A stretch of 64,000 bases of DNA from an uncultured Woeseiaceae bacterium (GTDB lineage Bacteria; Pseudomonadota; Gammaproteobacteria; Steroidobacterales; Woeseiaceae): the NCBI GenBank assembly GCA_947259985.1, contig CAMYOJ010000012.1, positions 1-64,000 on the forward strand. The letters are read 5' to 3'. The position numbers were made by a program, and so were the translations under genes. The notes below the pieces were generated by a model. It was given only the letters and a program-made list of their open reading frames with translations, was not told the origin of the DNA and did no database searches. Of the stretch, positions 8,320-16,921 are shown in pieces. Numbering within the stretch: the first letter of the stretch is position 1; every line of letters begins with the position of its first letter.

Positions 8320-9757
8320 TGAACTGGACCGTAGTACAACGCATTCTCGGCCTGCTGCTGATGGTGTTCAGCCTGACGATGCTGCCGCCGGTTCTGTTCA
8401 GCTTGTACTACAACGATCACTCGTGGCTGCCGTTCGTCGAAGGTTTCGGACTGACTTTGGCGGCCGGGTTTATCTGCTGGCTTCCGGTACACCGCTCGAA
8501 AAAGGATCTCAGGCTTCGCGACGGCTTCCTGGTGGTCGCCGCTTTCTGGACGGTTCTCGGCACGTTCGGCGCGGCGCCACTGTATTTCGCGGATGGCCTC
8601 TCACTGACCCTCACCGATGCCGTATTCGAGTCCATGTCTGGTCTGACGACCACCGGCGCCACCGTGCTGACCGGCCTCGACGAGCTGCCCGTCTCGATAC
8701 TGTATTACCGCCAGCAGCTGCAGTGGCTGGGCGGTATGGGCATCATTGTCCTCGCCGTCGCCGTGCTGCCGATGCTGGGCGTCGGTGGTATGCAGCTATA
8801 TCGTGCCGAAACACCCGGCCCGGTCAAGGACACGAAGCTGACGCCGCGCATCACCGAGACGGCAAAGGCCCTCTGGTATGTATATCTCGCTTTTACGGTC
8901 ACCTGCATGGTCGGTTATCGCCTTGCCGGCATGGGCTGGTTTGATGCTCTTTGCCACGCGTTCTCGACCGTGGCCATCGGCGGCTTCTCGACGCACGACC
9001 TCAGTATCGGCTACTTCAACAGCCCGGTGATCGACCTGATCGCCGTATTCTTCATGTTCGTTGCTGGCATCAATTTCTCGCTGCACTTTTTTGCCTGGCG
9101 TTACGTGTCGGTCAAGCACTATTTCCAGGATCCCGAGTTCCGCGCGTACGGTTTCGTGCTGATCGTCTTATCCACGATCGTTATCGCATCGCTGTATTTT
9201 TACCAGGTCTTTGCGAACCCGGGCCTGACGTTCATCAATGGCCTGTTCCAGGCGGTTTCGATTGCAACGACGACAGGGTTCACGACGGTAGACTTTTCGG
9301 TATGGCCCGCGGCGCTTCCCGCGCTGCTGATTCTCTCGAGTTTCGTCGGCGGTTCCGCCGGCTCGACGGCCGGCGGAATCAAAGTCATTCGCTGTCTGCT
9401 CGTCTACAAGCAGGGTGTGCGCTCGTCCATCCGAGCGCGGAGATTCCGGTCAAGCTCGGCAACAAGGCCGTTGGTTCGAGGGTCGTTGACGCCGTATGGG
9501 GATTTTTCTCGGTATATATCATTGTGTACGTCGTGATGTTGCTGGCAATGATGTCGACGGGCATGGACCAGGTCACGGCTTTCTCGGCCGTTGCTGCAAC
9601 GCTCAACAACCTGGGGCCGGGGCTCGGCGACGTCTCCTCCGGATTCCACAACGTCACCGACGCAGCGAAGTGGATAGCCGTCGCAGGCATGCTTCTCGGA
9701 CGCCTCGAGATCTTCACGTTACTGGTACTTATTACTCCCACTTTCTGGCGTCACTAG
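8319..9757 (+). pseudogene. trkH: TrkH potassium channel subunit, frameshifted
   Basis: Residues from MNWTVVQRILGLLL through GGIKVIRCLLVYKQGVR (8319-9422) match TrkH, a membrane potassium channel of four pore repeats. After that the frame runs into unrelated sequence and stops at 9536. The rest of TrkH continues in the -1 frame from LVHPSAEIPVKLGNKAV (from 9422) to LLVLITPTFWRH, stopping at 9757. From memory E. coli TrkH has about four more residues (ELKR) between QGxR and LVHP, so the lesion looks like a deletion of about 13 nt near 9420-9424 rather than a single lost base. The fourth pore repeat, with NNLGPGLG, would be lost. A sequencing error or a real mutation are both possible. Confidence 0.85.
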
Positions 9758-9758
9758 C

Positions 9759-10204
9759 TTGATCGATCGCATCAGCAGCATCCTGGGCAAGGCGGCCTCC
9801 TGGCTTACCCTGTTTATGGTGCTGGTGACGTTCATCGTGGTCGTAATGCGTTACGTGTTCGATGCTGGCCTGATCTGGCTGCAGGAATCGGTAACCTGGA
9901 TGCACGCAGTCGTGTTCATGGTCGGCGCCGCGTATACCTTGCAACAGGAAGAGCATGTCCGTGGGTGGACGCGATTGGCGTGGTCGTTTTCGTCTGGCCG
10001 CTATGCCTGCTCCTGGCCTGGAAGTCGTACGATTTCGTTGCGGCGTCCTGGGGGCTCAAAGAGGCGTCGCGCGAGTCCGGCGGGCTCCCTTACCCGCTGG
10101 TGCCGCTCCTCAAGACGGTGTTGTTGGTTATGCCCGTCGCCGTCGCCCTGCAGGGTGCATCGCTTTTCATGCGTTCGCTCAGCACGCTGCGGGGTCGCGA
10201 CTGA
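9759..10204 (+). pseudogene. dctQ: TRAP transporter small permease (DctQ), frameshifted
   Basis: The product starts at a TTG one base after trkH (MIDRISSILGKAASWL) and covers the first two transmembrane helices up to AAYTLQQEEHVR (9962). The family then continues in the -1 frame with WVDAIGVVVFVWPLCLL through FVAASWGLKEASRESGG to the stop at 10204. In homologues as I remember them, about 14 residues (the VDIFY...SPR loop) lie between HVR and the second VD, so this too looks like a short deletion that changed the frame, between copies of a GTGGAC-like sequence. The TGA stop overlaps the dctM ATG (TGATG). If the lesion is real, this TRAP system would lack its small membrane subunit. Confidence 0.8.
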
Positions 10205-11577
10205 TGGAGTGGGTCGCCGCATTACTCTTTGTCAGCGTTATTGTTGTGCTGCTTGCCGGTTTCCCGGTGGCATTTACGCTTGGTGGCACGGCGCTGATCT
10301 TCGCCGCTTTCGGCATCGTCGGTGGTGGATTCAACGAAGCGCTGCTGCTCGGTTTGCCCAATCGTATCTTTGGCATCATGAACAACGAGACGCTCGTGGC
10401 CGTACCGTTGTTCGTGTTCATGGGCGTGACCCTCGAGCGCGCAAAAATCGCCGAAGAGCTTCTCGAGACCCTGAGCAGCCTGTTCGGCAACCTGCGTGGC
10501 GGCCTCGGTATTTCCGTGACGCTGGTCGGCATGTTGCTCGCGGCCAGTACCGGCATTGTCGGCGCAACGGTTGTGACTATGGGCTTGCTTTCGTTGCCGA
10601 CGATGCTGAAGCGCGGTTATTCACCATCAATTTCGGCGGGCACGATTTGTGCGTCGGGAACGCTCGGACAGATCATTCCGCCATCGATCGTGCTTGTCAT
10701 GCTCGGCGACGTCATGACGACTGCGTACCAGCAGGCGCAGCTCGAGATGGGCATTTATTCGCCGAAGACCGTGTCGGTCGGCGACCTGTTCGCGGGCGCG
10801 CTCATTCCGGGCCTGTTGCTCGTGCTGCTCTACATCCTGTACATCCTGGGTACGGCCTTTTTCCGGCCGAGCGTCATGCCGGCGCACAGCGGCGATGGCA
10901 ATGGCAGGATTTCGATAGCGCAGATACTGCGGGCGCTGCTGCCCCCGCTGGTCCTGATACTCGCCGTGCTGGGCTCGATACTGGCCGGCCTCGCCACGCC
11001 CACCGAGGCAGCGGGCGTTGGCGGTATGGGCGCGCTGCTACTGGCGCTTGCCAGGCGCGAAATGGATATCACGAGGCTGCGCGAGGTCATGCAAAGCACG
11101 CTCAAGATCAGCAGCATGGTGTTCCTGATCCTGATTGGCGCGTCGATATTTTCACTCGTGTTCCGCGGCTACGGTGGAGACGATGGCGTTCGCGCCATTC
11201 TCAATTCGCTGCCGGGTGGCGTCGTCGGCGCCGTAATCGTCGTGATGTTCGTTATGTTCCTGCTCGGCTTCGTACTGGATTTCATCGAGATCACGTTCGT
11301 GGTTGTTCCGATCGTCGGTCCGGTATTACTCGCCATGGGCCTGGACCCCGTTTGGCTCGGTATCATGATTGCGATCAACCTGCAGACGTCCTTCCTGACC
11401 CCGCCGTTCGGTTTCGCCCTGTTCTATCTTCGCGGGGTTGCGCCGCCGGCGATCACTACCGCTGCAATCTATCGCGGCGCGATGCCGTTCGTCGCCATAC
11501 AGGTGCTGACCTTGCTGCTACTCGCGCTCTTTCCCGACATTGTTACCTGGCTGCCGGCCAGGATCTATGGCGGTTAA
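10204..11577 (+). CDS. dctM: TRAP transporter large permease (DctM)
   Basis: A 457-residue integral membrane protein of about 12 helices, the sodium-driven translocation subunit of a tripartite ATP-independent periplasmic transporter. Recognisable segments are LAGFPVAFTLGGTALIFA at the start, GLLSLPTMLKRGYSPSISAGTICASGTLGQIIPPS in the middle (the conserved TRAP signature), LATPTEAAGVGGMGALL, and LQTSFLTPPFGFALFYLRG near the end. It overlaps the broken dctQ by one base. Its TAA stop shares four bases with the stop of the convergent binding protein gene, so all three TRAP components lie together. Subfamily features suggest alpha-keto acid or mannitol/chloroaromatic-type substrates, which is inference. 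Confidence 0.92.
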   Translation: MEWVAALLFVSVIVVLLAGFPVAFTLGGTALIFAAFGIVGGGFNEALLLGLPNRIFGIMNNETLVAVPLFVFMGVTLERAKIAEELLETLSSLFGNLRGGLGISVTLVGMLLAASTGIVGATVVTMGLLSLPTMLKRGYSPSISAGTICASGTLGQIIPPSIVLVMLGDVMTTAYQQAQLEMGIYSPKTVSVGDLFAGALIPGLLLVLLYILYILGTAFFRPSVMPAHSGDGNGRISIAQILRALLPPLVLILAVLGSILAGLATPTEAAGVGGMGALLLALARREMDITRLREVMQSTLKISSMVFLILIGASIFSLVFRGYGGDDGVRAILNSLPGGVVGAVIVVMFVMFLLGFVLDFIEITFVVVPIVGPVLLAMGLDPVWLGIMIAINLQTSFLTPPFGFALFYLRGVAPPAITTAAIYRGAMPFVAIQVLTLLLLALFPDIVTWLPARIYGG

Positions 11578-12662
11578 CGCGTGTTGTAGTAGGCCCTTTC
11601 GGAGATGTCGGTGTTTGCGGACATGTCTTCGAGATAACTGAAATACGACTCCCCTATCTTCGCGGCCGCCGGGTCGGTCGCCATCATTTCATCGATGATT
11701 TCCTTGCTGATGCCGCGCAGCAATTCGATCACTTCAGCCGGGAACGGACGTATCTCTACGTTTGGGTCCGACTTTAGCTGCTTGAGCGACATGGCATTGC
11801 CGTGCATATACTCGGCTATCACATCAGTCACGATCGCCTGGCAGGTCGTCCTGACAATCTCCTGGAGATCGGGCGGCAACGAGTTCCATGCGTCCTTGTT
11901 GATGATCGTCTCGAGTCCGGGGCCCGGTTCGTGCCAACCCGGGTAATAGTAGTATTGCGCCGCCTTGTGCAGGCCAAACGACACGTCGTTGTAGGGACCG
12001 ACCCACTCGGTGGCGTCGATAGCGCCGGTCTGCAGCGCCGTGAATATCTCGGAACCGGGCAGTGTCACGGGCGTGCCGCCGGCGCGTCGCAGGACCTCGC
12101 CGCCGAGTCCCGGTATGCGCATCTTTAATCCCTTCAGATCATCGACCGAATTGATCTCCTTGTTGAACCAGCCGCCCATCTGCGTGCCCGTGCTACCGGC
12201 CGGAAACACGACGAGATTGAAAGGATCGTAGAGTTCCTGCCAGAGCTCGAGACCGCCGCCGTAATATAGCCAGGCGTACATCTCGAGGTTATTCATACCG
12301 AACGGTATCGCCGCGAAGAACTGTGCGGCCGGCACCTTGCCCTTGTGGTAATAGGCGGCATCGTGGCCCATCTCGACCGTGCCTCTGCTCACGGCATCGA
12401 GAACCTCGAAGGCGGGCACGAGTTCTCCGCCCCCGTAGACCTTGATCTTGAGGCGGCCATTCGTCGCCGCCTCGACGCGCGACGCAATATTCTCGGGCGC
12501 CATGCCCAGCCCCGGAAATTTCGGCGGCCACGACGTCACACAGGACCATTCAAACGTCTGCGCACCGGCTGCCGAGTCCGAACCGCAGTTAGTTTCTTCT
12601 CTGGCACAAGCCGCGAGACTCGCCGCGGCTGCGAGTCCGCCTACAAACTGTCTTCTTTTCAT
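11574..12662 (-). CDS. dctP: TRAP transporter substrate-binding lipoprotein (DctP)
   Basis: A 362-residue periplasmic solute-binding protein. The chosen ATG (complement of 12660-12662) gives MKRRQFVGGLAAAASLAAC: a twin-arginine motif followed by a lipobox-like LAAC, so it is probably Tat-exported and lipid-anchored. The mature part has FEWSCVTSWPPKFPGL, MRIPGLGGEVLRRAGG (the Arg that binds the substrate carboxylate in TRAP proteins) and GAIDATEWVGPYND, which resemble the TakP/FcbT1 group. The stop overlaps that of dctM by four bases in convergent orientation (TTAA). An in-frame start 20 codons upstream is rejected because it would bury the signal. Confidence 0.9.
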   Translation of the reverse strand: MKRRQFVGGLAAAASLAACAREETNCGSDSAAGAQTFEWSCVTSWPPKFPGLGMAPENIASRVEAATNGRLKIKVYGGGELVPAFEVLDAVSRGTVEMGHDAAYYHKGKVPAAQFFAAIPFGMNNLEMYAWLYYGGGLELWQELYDPFNLVVFPAGSTGTQMGGWFNKEINSVDDLKGLKMRIPGLGGEVLRRAGGTPVTLPGSEIFTALQTGAIDATEWVGPYNDVSFGLHKAAQYYYYPGWHEPGPGLETIINKDAWNSLPPDLQEIVRTTCQAIVTDVIAEYMHGNAMSLKQLKSDPNVEIRPFPAEVIELLRGISKEIIDEMMATDPAAAKIGESYFSYLEDMSANTDISERAYYNTR

Positions 12663-12693
12663 TGCTGGTCCATCCTGGAATAGGGTCGGCACT

Positions 12694-12722
12694 AGTCTAT
12701 TGCGCCGCTCAGGGGTTGCCAA
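12694..12722 (-). promoter_or_regulatory. Candidate sigma-70 promoter of dctP
   Basis: On the minus strand, TTGGCA (12722-12717) and TAGACT (12699-12694) are separated by exactly 17 nt and lie about 30 nt upstream of the dctP start codon. Five of six and four of six positions fit the -35 and -10 consensus. The evidence is a sequence match only. Confidence 0.4.
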
Positions 12723-12818
12723 CGATTGTAGGTGGGTCTGAGAAATTATTTATTTTTCCCACTTTAAGGGTATTTATTGGCGTTTATGCGTTAATTGATT
12801 CCTATATATTGGGAAAAT

Positions 12819-12842
12819 GGCCCCGATCGAGTGATCGGGGCC
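12819..12842. repeat. Perfect hairpin upstream of dtd
   Basis: GGCCCCGATC (12819-12828) pairs with GATCGGGGCC (12833-12842) around a GAGT tetraloop. On the minus strand the stem is followed by ATTTTCCC, a weak T tract, so it could stop transcription coming from the right; it could equally be an attenuator or protein-binding palindrome for dtd. Function not known. Confidence 0.45.
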
Positions 12843-13036
12843 CTCCATCCCTGGCCTGGCCGGTGAAAAACTGCCCACAACGCCATCCCTGGCCCCACAA
12901 CGGGCGGTTTCTCGCGCGAAATCTCCACCAGCCGGGCAAGAGTCTCCCATCCACTGCGGCCCCGAGTGCTTTATGATTCCGGGAATTACACCGACAAAGG
13001 CCTCGCGGCCGACAAATCCGGAGAACGAGGCCACAA

Positions 13037-13477
13037 ATGATAGGGCTCCTGCAACGCGTCACATCCGCAAGCGTTCGCGTCGACGGCAAGACCATCGGCG
13101 AAATCGGACGTGGCCTGATGGTGCTGGTGGCCGTGCATCGCGACGATGAAGAGCGTGATATTGCACGGCTGGCCGAGCGAATCCTGAGCTACCGCGTATT
13201 CCCGGACGCTGAAGGCCGCATGAACCGTAGCGTTCAGGACGAGTCGGCCGGACTGCTGCTGGTGCCTCAATTCACGCTTGCGGCTGACACGAAGAAGGGC
13301 ACGCGTGCGAGCTTCACGAAGGCCGCGGACCCCGGGAAAGGCTCGTCTTATTTCGAGCGCCTCGTCACACTCTGCCAGGCAAGGCTCGAAACCGTTGAAA
13401 CCGGTCAGTTTGGCGCCAATATGCAGGTGAGTCTCGTGAATGACGGCCCGGTAACCTTTTGGCTCGACACCAATTAA
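13037..13477 (+). CDS. dtd: D-aminoacyl-tRNA deacylase
   Basis: A 146-residue enzyme that hydrolyses D-aminoacyl-tRNA (for example D-Tyr-tRNA) in the cytoplasm and so keeps D-amino acids out of proteins. The start MIGLLQRVTSASVRVDG, the catalytic SxQF-type motif (LLVPQFTLAADTKKG) and the C-terminal MQVSLVNDGPVTFW gateway with the Gly-cisPro region are all present, and the length fits the family (about 145). The last two codons and the TAA stop lie inside the left arm of the palindromic repeat at 13469, so the repeat supplied the end of this gene. Confidence 0.95.
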   Translation: MIGLLQRVTSASVRVDGKTIGEIGRGLMVLVAVHRDDEERDIARLAERILSYRVFPDAEGRMNRSVQDESAGLLLVPQFTLAADTKKGTRASFTKAADPGKGSSYFERLVTLCQARLETVETGQFGANMQVSLVNDGPVTFWLDTN

Positions 13478-13527
13478 GGGGACAGTTTACTTAATTGCGA
13501 ATTAAGTAAACTGTCCCCTTAATTGGT
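13469..13527. repeat. REP-like palindromic repeat, copy 1
   Basis: A perfect inverted repeat: arms of 28 nt (13469-13496 and 13500-13527) around a 3-nt GCG loop. The core GGGGACAGTTTACTTAATTG (13478-13497) is identical to 32605-32624 elsewhere in the window. The element is AT-rich against a GC-rich background. Such GGGGACAGTTTACTT elements are, from general knowledge, typical of REP sequences associated with RAYT (IS200-like) transposases; no such gene is in the window. The left arm contains the dtd stop codon, and the tatA start lies 87 nt beyond. Confidence 0.85.
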
Positions 13528-13613
13528 GACTTCGGTACGGTTTTGTTGCGCGGGCGGCGGTATCATGAACATAATTCGATTGAATAGCGGGGCGTGGCCC
13601 CAGGAGTAACAAG

Positions 13614-13847
13614 ATGTTTGCCAACATCGGTCCGTGGCAATTGCTGATTATTCTCGTCATCGTGTTGGCCATTTTCGGCACCAAGCGGCTGCGCTCGCTT
13701 GGCTCTGACCTCGGCAGCGCCGTGAAAGGTTTCCGTTCGGCGATGAACGAAGCTGAAGAAACCAAAGAGCAGATAGGCGATTCTTCGCAAGATGCCGATT
13801 TCGACAATACGCCGGCCGAAGAACCCCGCAAAGAAAAAGACGCCTGA
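13614..13847 (+). CDS. tatA: Twin-arginine translocase subunit TatA
   Basis: A 77-residue protein with one N-terminal transmembrane helix (about residues 5-20, [17 protein letters not shown]), the hinge [14 protein letters not shown], an amphipathic helix and a charged tail. TatA oligomers form the transport path for folded proteins carrying RR signals. It opens the tatABC operon. Two proteins of this window, DctP and the FAD oxidase at 30645, carry likely Tat signals. A CAGGAG ribosome site precedes the ATG. Confidence 0.95.
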   Translation: MFANIGPWQLLIILVIVLAIFGTKRLRSLGSDLGSAVKGFRSAMNEAEETKEQIGDSSQDADFDNTPAEEPRKEKDA

Positions 13848-13859
13848 TCGAAATCAGCC

Positions 13860-14186
13860 ATGTCCGGAATCGGCGGTTCGGAATTTCTACTCCTTTGCAT
13901 AATCGGGCTCCTTATTCTCGGGCCCGAGAGACTCCCGCGCGTCGCGCGCCAGATCGGCAGCTGGGTCGGCAAGGCCCGGCAGATGACACGCAGCCTGCAG
14001 CGCCAGCTCGAAGAAGAAATCGACGTTGAAAAGAACCTCGGCTTCGACCCCAAGGAGCTGAACCCCGAGGACATGTTCACCCCTCGTGACGACGACACCT
14101 ATTCCCCGATGCATGTCGAGGAAGACACCGAGGACGAAGATGCCGCGGAAGAAGAAGACGCGGCGCCCACAGAGAAGTCGGCCTGA
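13860..14186 (+). CDS. tatB: Twin-arginine translocase subunit TatB
   Basis: A 108-residue protein with the short N-terminal membrane helix SEFLLLCIIGLLILGPERLP, including the conserved Glu and the GPERLP hinge of TatB, then an amphipathic helix (ARQMTRSLQRQLEEE) and a very acidic C-terminus. TatB works with TatC in the receptor for RR signal peptides. It starts 12 nt after tatA and its TGA overlaps the tatC ATG (TGATG). Confidence 0.95.
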   Translation: MSGIGGSEFLLLCIIGLLILGPERLPRVARQIGSWVGKARQMTRSLQRQLEEEIDVEKNLGFDPKELNPEDMFTPRDDDTYSPMHVEEDTEDEDAAEEEDAAPTEKSA

Positions 14187-14932
14187 TGACCGACGCAGCA
14201 CCCGACAAGAAGGACGGCCTCGCCGAAGGCACTTTGATGTCGCACCTCGTCGAGCTCAGGAGCCGTCTCTTCAAGGTGTTCGGCAGCGTATTCGCGATAT
14301 TTATCATCCTGTTGCCGTTTGCGCAGAAGATATTCAACTTCGCGGCGGAACCGCTGATCAGCGTCGTGCCCGGCGGCCAGCTCATCGCGCTGAGCCCCGT
14401 TTCGCCGCTGACCGCGACGATAATGCTGTCGTTCTACATTGCGTTGTTCGCCGCGATGCCCGTTGTTCTCTACCAGGCCTGGGCGTTTGTCGCTCCGGGT
14501 CTGTACAAGAAGGAAAAGCGTTTCGCGTTTCCATTGCTTGCGACGAGCATCGTGTTGTTTTACGCCGGGCTTGCCTTCGCATACTTCGTCGTTTTCCCTT
14601 TGATCTTCGGCTTCGTTTCGAGCTTCACGCCCGAAAAGGTCGAATACCAACCGGACATGGCCGAATACGTGAGTTTCATCATGATGGTGGTTCTTGTGTT
14701 TGGCCTGGCCTTCGAAACGCCCGTTGCGACCGTGCTCACGGTCTGGACCGGACTTACGACCCCCGAGAAACTCGGCAAGGCCCGACCCTATGTTTTCCTG
14801 GGCGCTTTTGTCGTCGGCATGCTGCTCACACCACCCGACGTCATCAGCCAGACCTTGCTGGCAATTCCGGTCTATTTACTCTACGAGCTCGGCATCCTCA
14901 TGTCGCGGATTTTCAAATCAGGCGACAAATAG
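14186..14932 (+). CDS. tatC: Twin-arginine translocase subunit TatC
   Basis: A 248-residue inner-membrane protein of six helices that binds twin-arginine signal peptides. It has the N-terminal MSHLVELRSRLFKV motif, the FVAPGLYKKEKRF loop and the C-terminal TPPDVISQTLLAIPVYLLYELG segment that mark the family. It is the last gene of tatABC and overlaps tatB by one base. Confidence 0.96.
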   Translation: MTDAAPDKKDGLAEGTLMSHLVELRSRLFKVFGSVFAIFIILLPFAQKIFNFAAEPLISVVPGGQLIALSPVSPLTATIMLSFYIALFAAMPVVLYQAWAFVAPGLYKKEKRFAFPLLATSIVLFYAGLAFAYFVVFPLIFGFVSSFTPEKVEYQPDMAEYVSFIMMVVLVFGLAFETPVATVLTVWTGLTTPEKLGKARPYVFLGAFVVGMLLTPPDVISQTLLAIPVYLLYELGILMSRIFKSGDK

Positions 14933-14998
14933 TGTTTAATGCATAGCCTTGCGCCAGCCTGAAGGCCGGGTGGCCCGTGCCGCCGCCCGAGAATAAAT

Positions 14999-16813
14999 AT
15001 GACCGATGCCGTTGCCGCTACTGCGGAGGACTATTCTCACGACGAAGAGCTCTGGGGCCACCCGAAGGGCCTCTACGTTTGTTTCACGACCGAGCTCTGG
15101 GAGCGATTTTCATTCTATGGAATGAAATACCTGCTGCTACTGTATCTTACGAAATACCACCTGTTCACCGACGAAATGGGCTTCGAGGTGCTCGGCGCCT
15201 ATGCGGGCCTCGTCTACGCTTTGCCGTTGATCGGCGGCATGATTGCCGACCGCTTTCTTGGCATGAGGAAGTCGGTGTTGTTCGGCGGCATCCTGTTGTC
15301 ACTCGGCCACATCCTCATGGCTGTGGAGGGCTACCAGGCCGTCTTCTATGCGGCGGGAACGACGCTGACCGAAAACCTGACGCTCGCGAGTGGAGAGATC
15401 CTGACTGCGGGTACCACTCTCGCTGACGACATACTGATGCGAGATACGGCGGCACTGAAAGTGTTCTATTTCGCGCTGGCGCTGATCGTTATGGGCGTCG
15501 GTTACCTGAAGCCCAACATATCCACCATCGTCGGCAAGCTGTACTCGAAAGAAGATCCACGCCGCGATTCAGGCTTCACGATTTTCTACATGGGAATCAA
15601 CATCGGCTCTTTCGCCGCAACGATCCTGTGCGGCTGGCTCGGCGAGACCTTCGGCTGGAAGTACGGTTTTGGTGCCGCCGGTATAGGCATGATCGTCGGC
15701 CTGTTCACTTTTACGTACGGCCAGAAATTCCTGAAAGGCCATGCTGAACCCGCCGAGCCTGAGAAGCTGAAACAGAACTTTCTTGGACCCATCAGTCTCG
15801 AGTGGTCGATATACCTGCTGAGCCTGCCTGTACTCGGCGTGCTATGGCTGCTCGTACAGCACGAACCCGTCGTGCTGCTCACGCAGAATGTCTTCCTGGT
15901 AATCGCGATCGTCGGGTTGATTCTTTATTCGATGGTTCACACGAAAAAAGACCAGGACAACAGGACCGCATATACGGTTGCCGCAATCGCGGCCCTTGCC
16001 GGCATTTATGCTGTCGGCGTAACGCTCGGATTCATTCCGGGGAGCGAGGATCTTGCCGAGAACGTACTCTACGGCTCGATCATCCTGATCGTCGGTTTCG
16101 TGATCTACGGTTTCATGACCCACGACTCGGCAGAATTCGGCCGCACGGTCGTACTCATGATCCTGATTCTGTCGACGATCGTGTTCTGGGCCCTGTTCGA
16201 GCAGTCGGCCGGTTCGATGACCCTGTATGCCGATCGTGTCGTCGATCGAACGTGGGGCAACGTGACGTTCACCGCCGCGCAGTTCGGCGCGCTCAACGCG
16301 GGCTTCATCATGTTGCTCGCAATCCCGTTCGCCGCGCTCTGGACCTGGCTTGCGAAGAAAAACCTCGAACCCTCGACGCCCGTCAAATTCGGGCTTGGCA
16401 TCTTGCAGGCCGGACTCGGCTTTGGTGCGCTGGTTTTCGGCGCGCAGTTTCCGGACCAGGCCGGCCAGGTCGCGATGATCTGGCTCGTGCTCGCCTATCT
16501 GTTGCACACGACGGGTGAGCTCTGCCTGTCGCCGGTTGGCCTATCGGCCGTTACCAAGCTGTCAATTGGCAATGTCGTCGGGGTCAGCATGGGCACCTGG
16601 TTCCTGGCAACGGCATTGTCCGAAACCGTTGCGCAGCGCATCGGAAAAATGGCGGCGATGGCGTCGCCAGGCGGTGAGGTAACCGATTCGGCCTCCGCGC
16701 TGGGCACCTATACCGAGCTGTTCAGCTTCCTGATGTGGTTTGGCATCGGCATGGGCGTGTTCATGATCCTCATTTCGCCGATCCTGCGGCGCTGGATGCA
16801 CGGAATCCACTGA
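14999..16813 (+). CDS. Proton-dependent oligopeptide transporter (POT/PTR family)
   Basis: A 604-residue major-facilitator transporter with about 14 helices that imports di- and tripeptides with protons. The family motif ExxERFxYY appears as ELWERFSFYGMKYLL near residue 33, followed by GGMIADRFLGMRKSV and GVGYLKPNISTIVGKLY; the FYMGINIGSF segment is the PTR2 signature. It is longer than E. coli DtpA (about 500), with inserts in the loop after helix 3 (EGYQAVFYAAG to MRDTAALK) and between the two halves. It stands alone 66 nt after tatC. The final helices contain EGxxLSPVGLS-like sequence (ELCLSPVGLSAVTKL). Confidence 0.9.
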   Translation: MTDAVAATAEDYSHDEELWGHPKGLYVCFTTELWERFSFYGMKYLLLLYLTKYHLFTDEMGFEVLGAYAGLVYALPLIGGMIADRFLGMRKSVLFGGILLSLGHILMAVEGYQAVFYAAGTTLTENLTLASGEILTAGTTLADDILMRDTAALKVFYFALALIVMGVGYLKPNISTIVGKLYSKEDPRRDSGFTIFYMGINIGSFAATILCGWLGETFGWKYGFGAAGIGMIVGLFTFTYGQKFLKGHAEPAEPEKLKQNFLGPISLEWSIYLLSLPVLGVLWLLVQHEPVVLLTQNVFLVIAIVGLILYSMVHTKKDQDNRTAYTVAAIAALAGIYAVGVTLGFIPGSEDLAENVLYGSIILIVGFVIYGFMTHDSAEFGRTVVLMILILSTIVFWALFEQSAGSMTLYADRVVDRTWGNVTFTAAQFGALNAGFIMLLAIPFAALWTWLAKKNLEPSTPVKFGLGILQAGLGFGALVFGAQFPDQAGQVAMIWLVLAYLLHTTGELCLSPVGLSAVTKLSIGNVVGVSMGTWFLATALSETVAQRIGKMAAMASPGGEVTDSASALGTYTELFSFLMWFGIGMGVFMILISPILRRWMHGIH

Positions 16814-16921
16814 TCGCGCGGCGCTCCCGGCCCCGGAATGCGCGCGCGATACACACTGCGGGCGCGACGGCGGCGGCCTGATTGAGTACACTCTGCTGCA
16901 AACAATAAGCAGGGGGCTCCG

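Larger units (their letters stand above)
12663..13036. other. 374-nt divergent intergenic region, dctP / dtd
   Basis: No coding sequence is seen. The region is AT-rich from about 12745 to 12818, unlike its surroundings. It holds the candidate dctP promoter and a perfect 10-bp hairpin at 12819-12842. The dtd promoter must lie in the right half, where I see no convincing -35/-10 pair. Confidence 0.6.

Noticed and set aside
10205..11777. The open continuation of the dctQ start frame, giving a 672-codon product
   Set aside because: After the break the translation is Arg/Ala-rich nonsense lying over dctM; the real dctM frame is recognised in another register.
12662..12976. Plus-strand frame of 104 residues in the dctP-dtd gap
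   Set aside because: It has no ribosome site or recognisable domain, starts over the dctP start codon and crosses the perfect hairpin at 12819.
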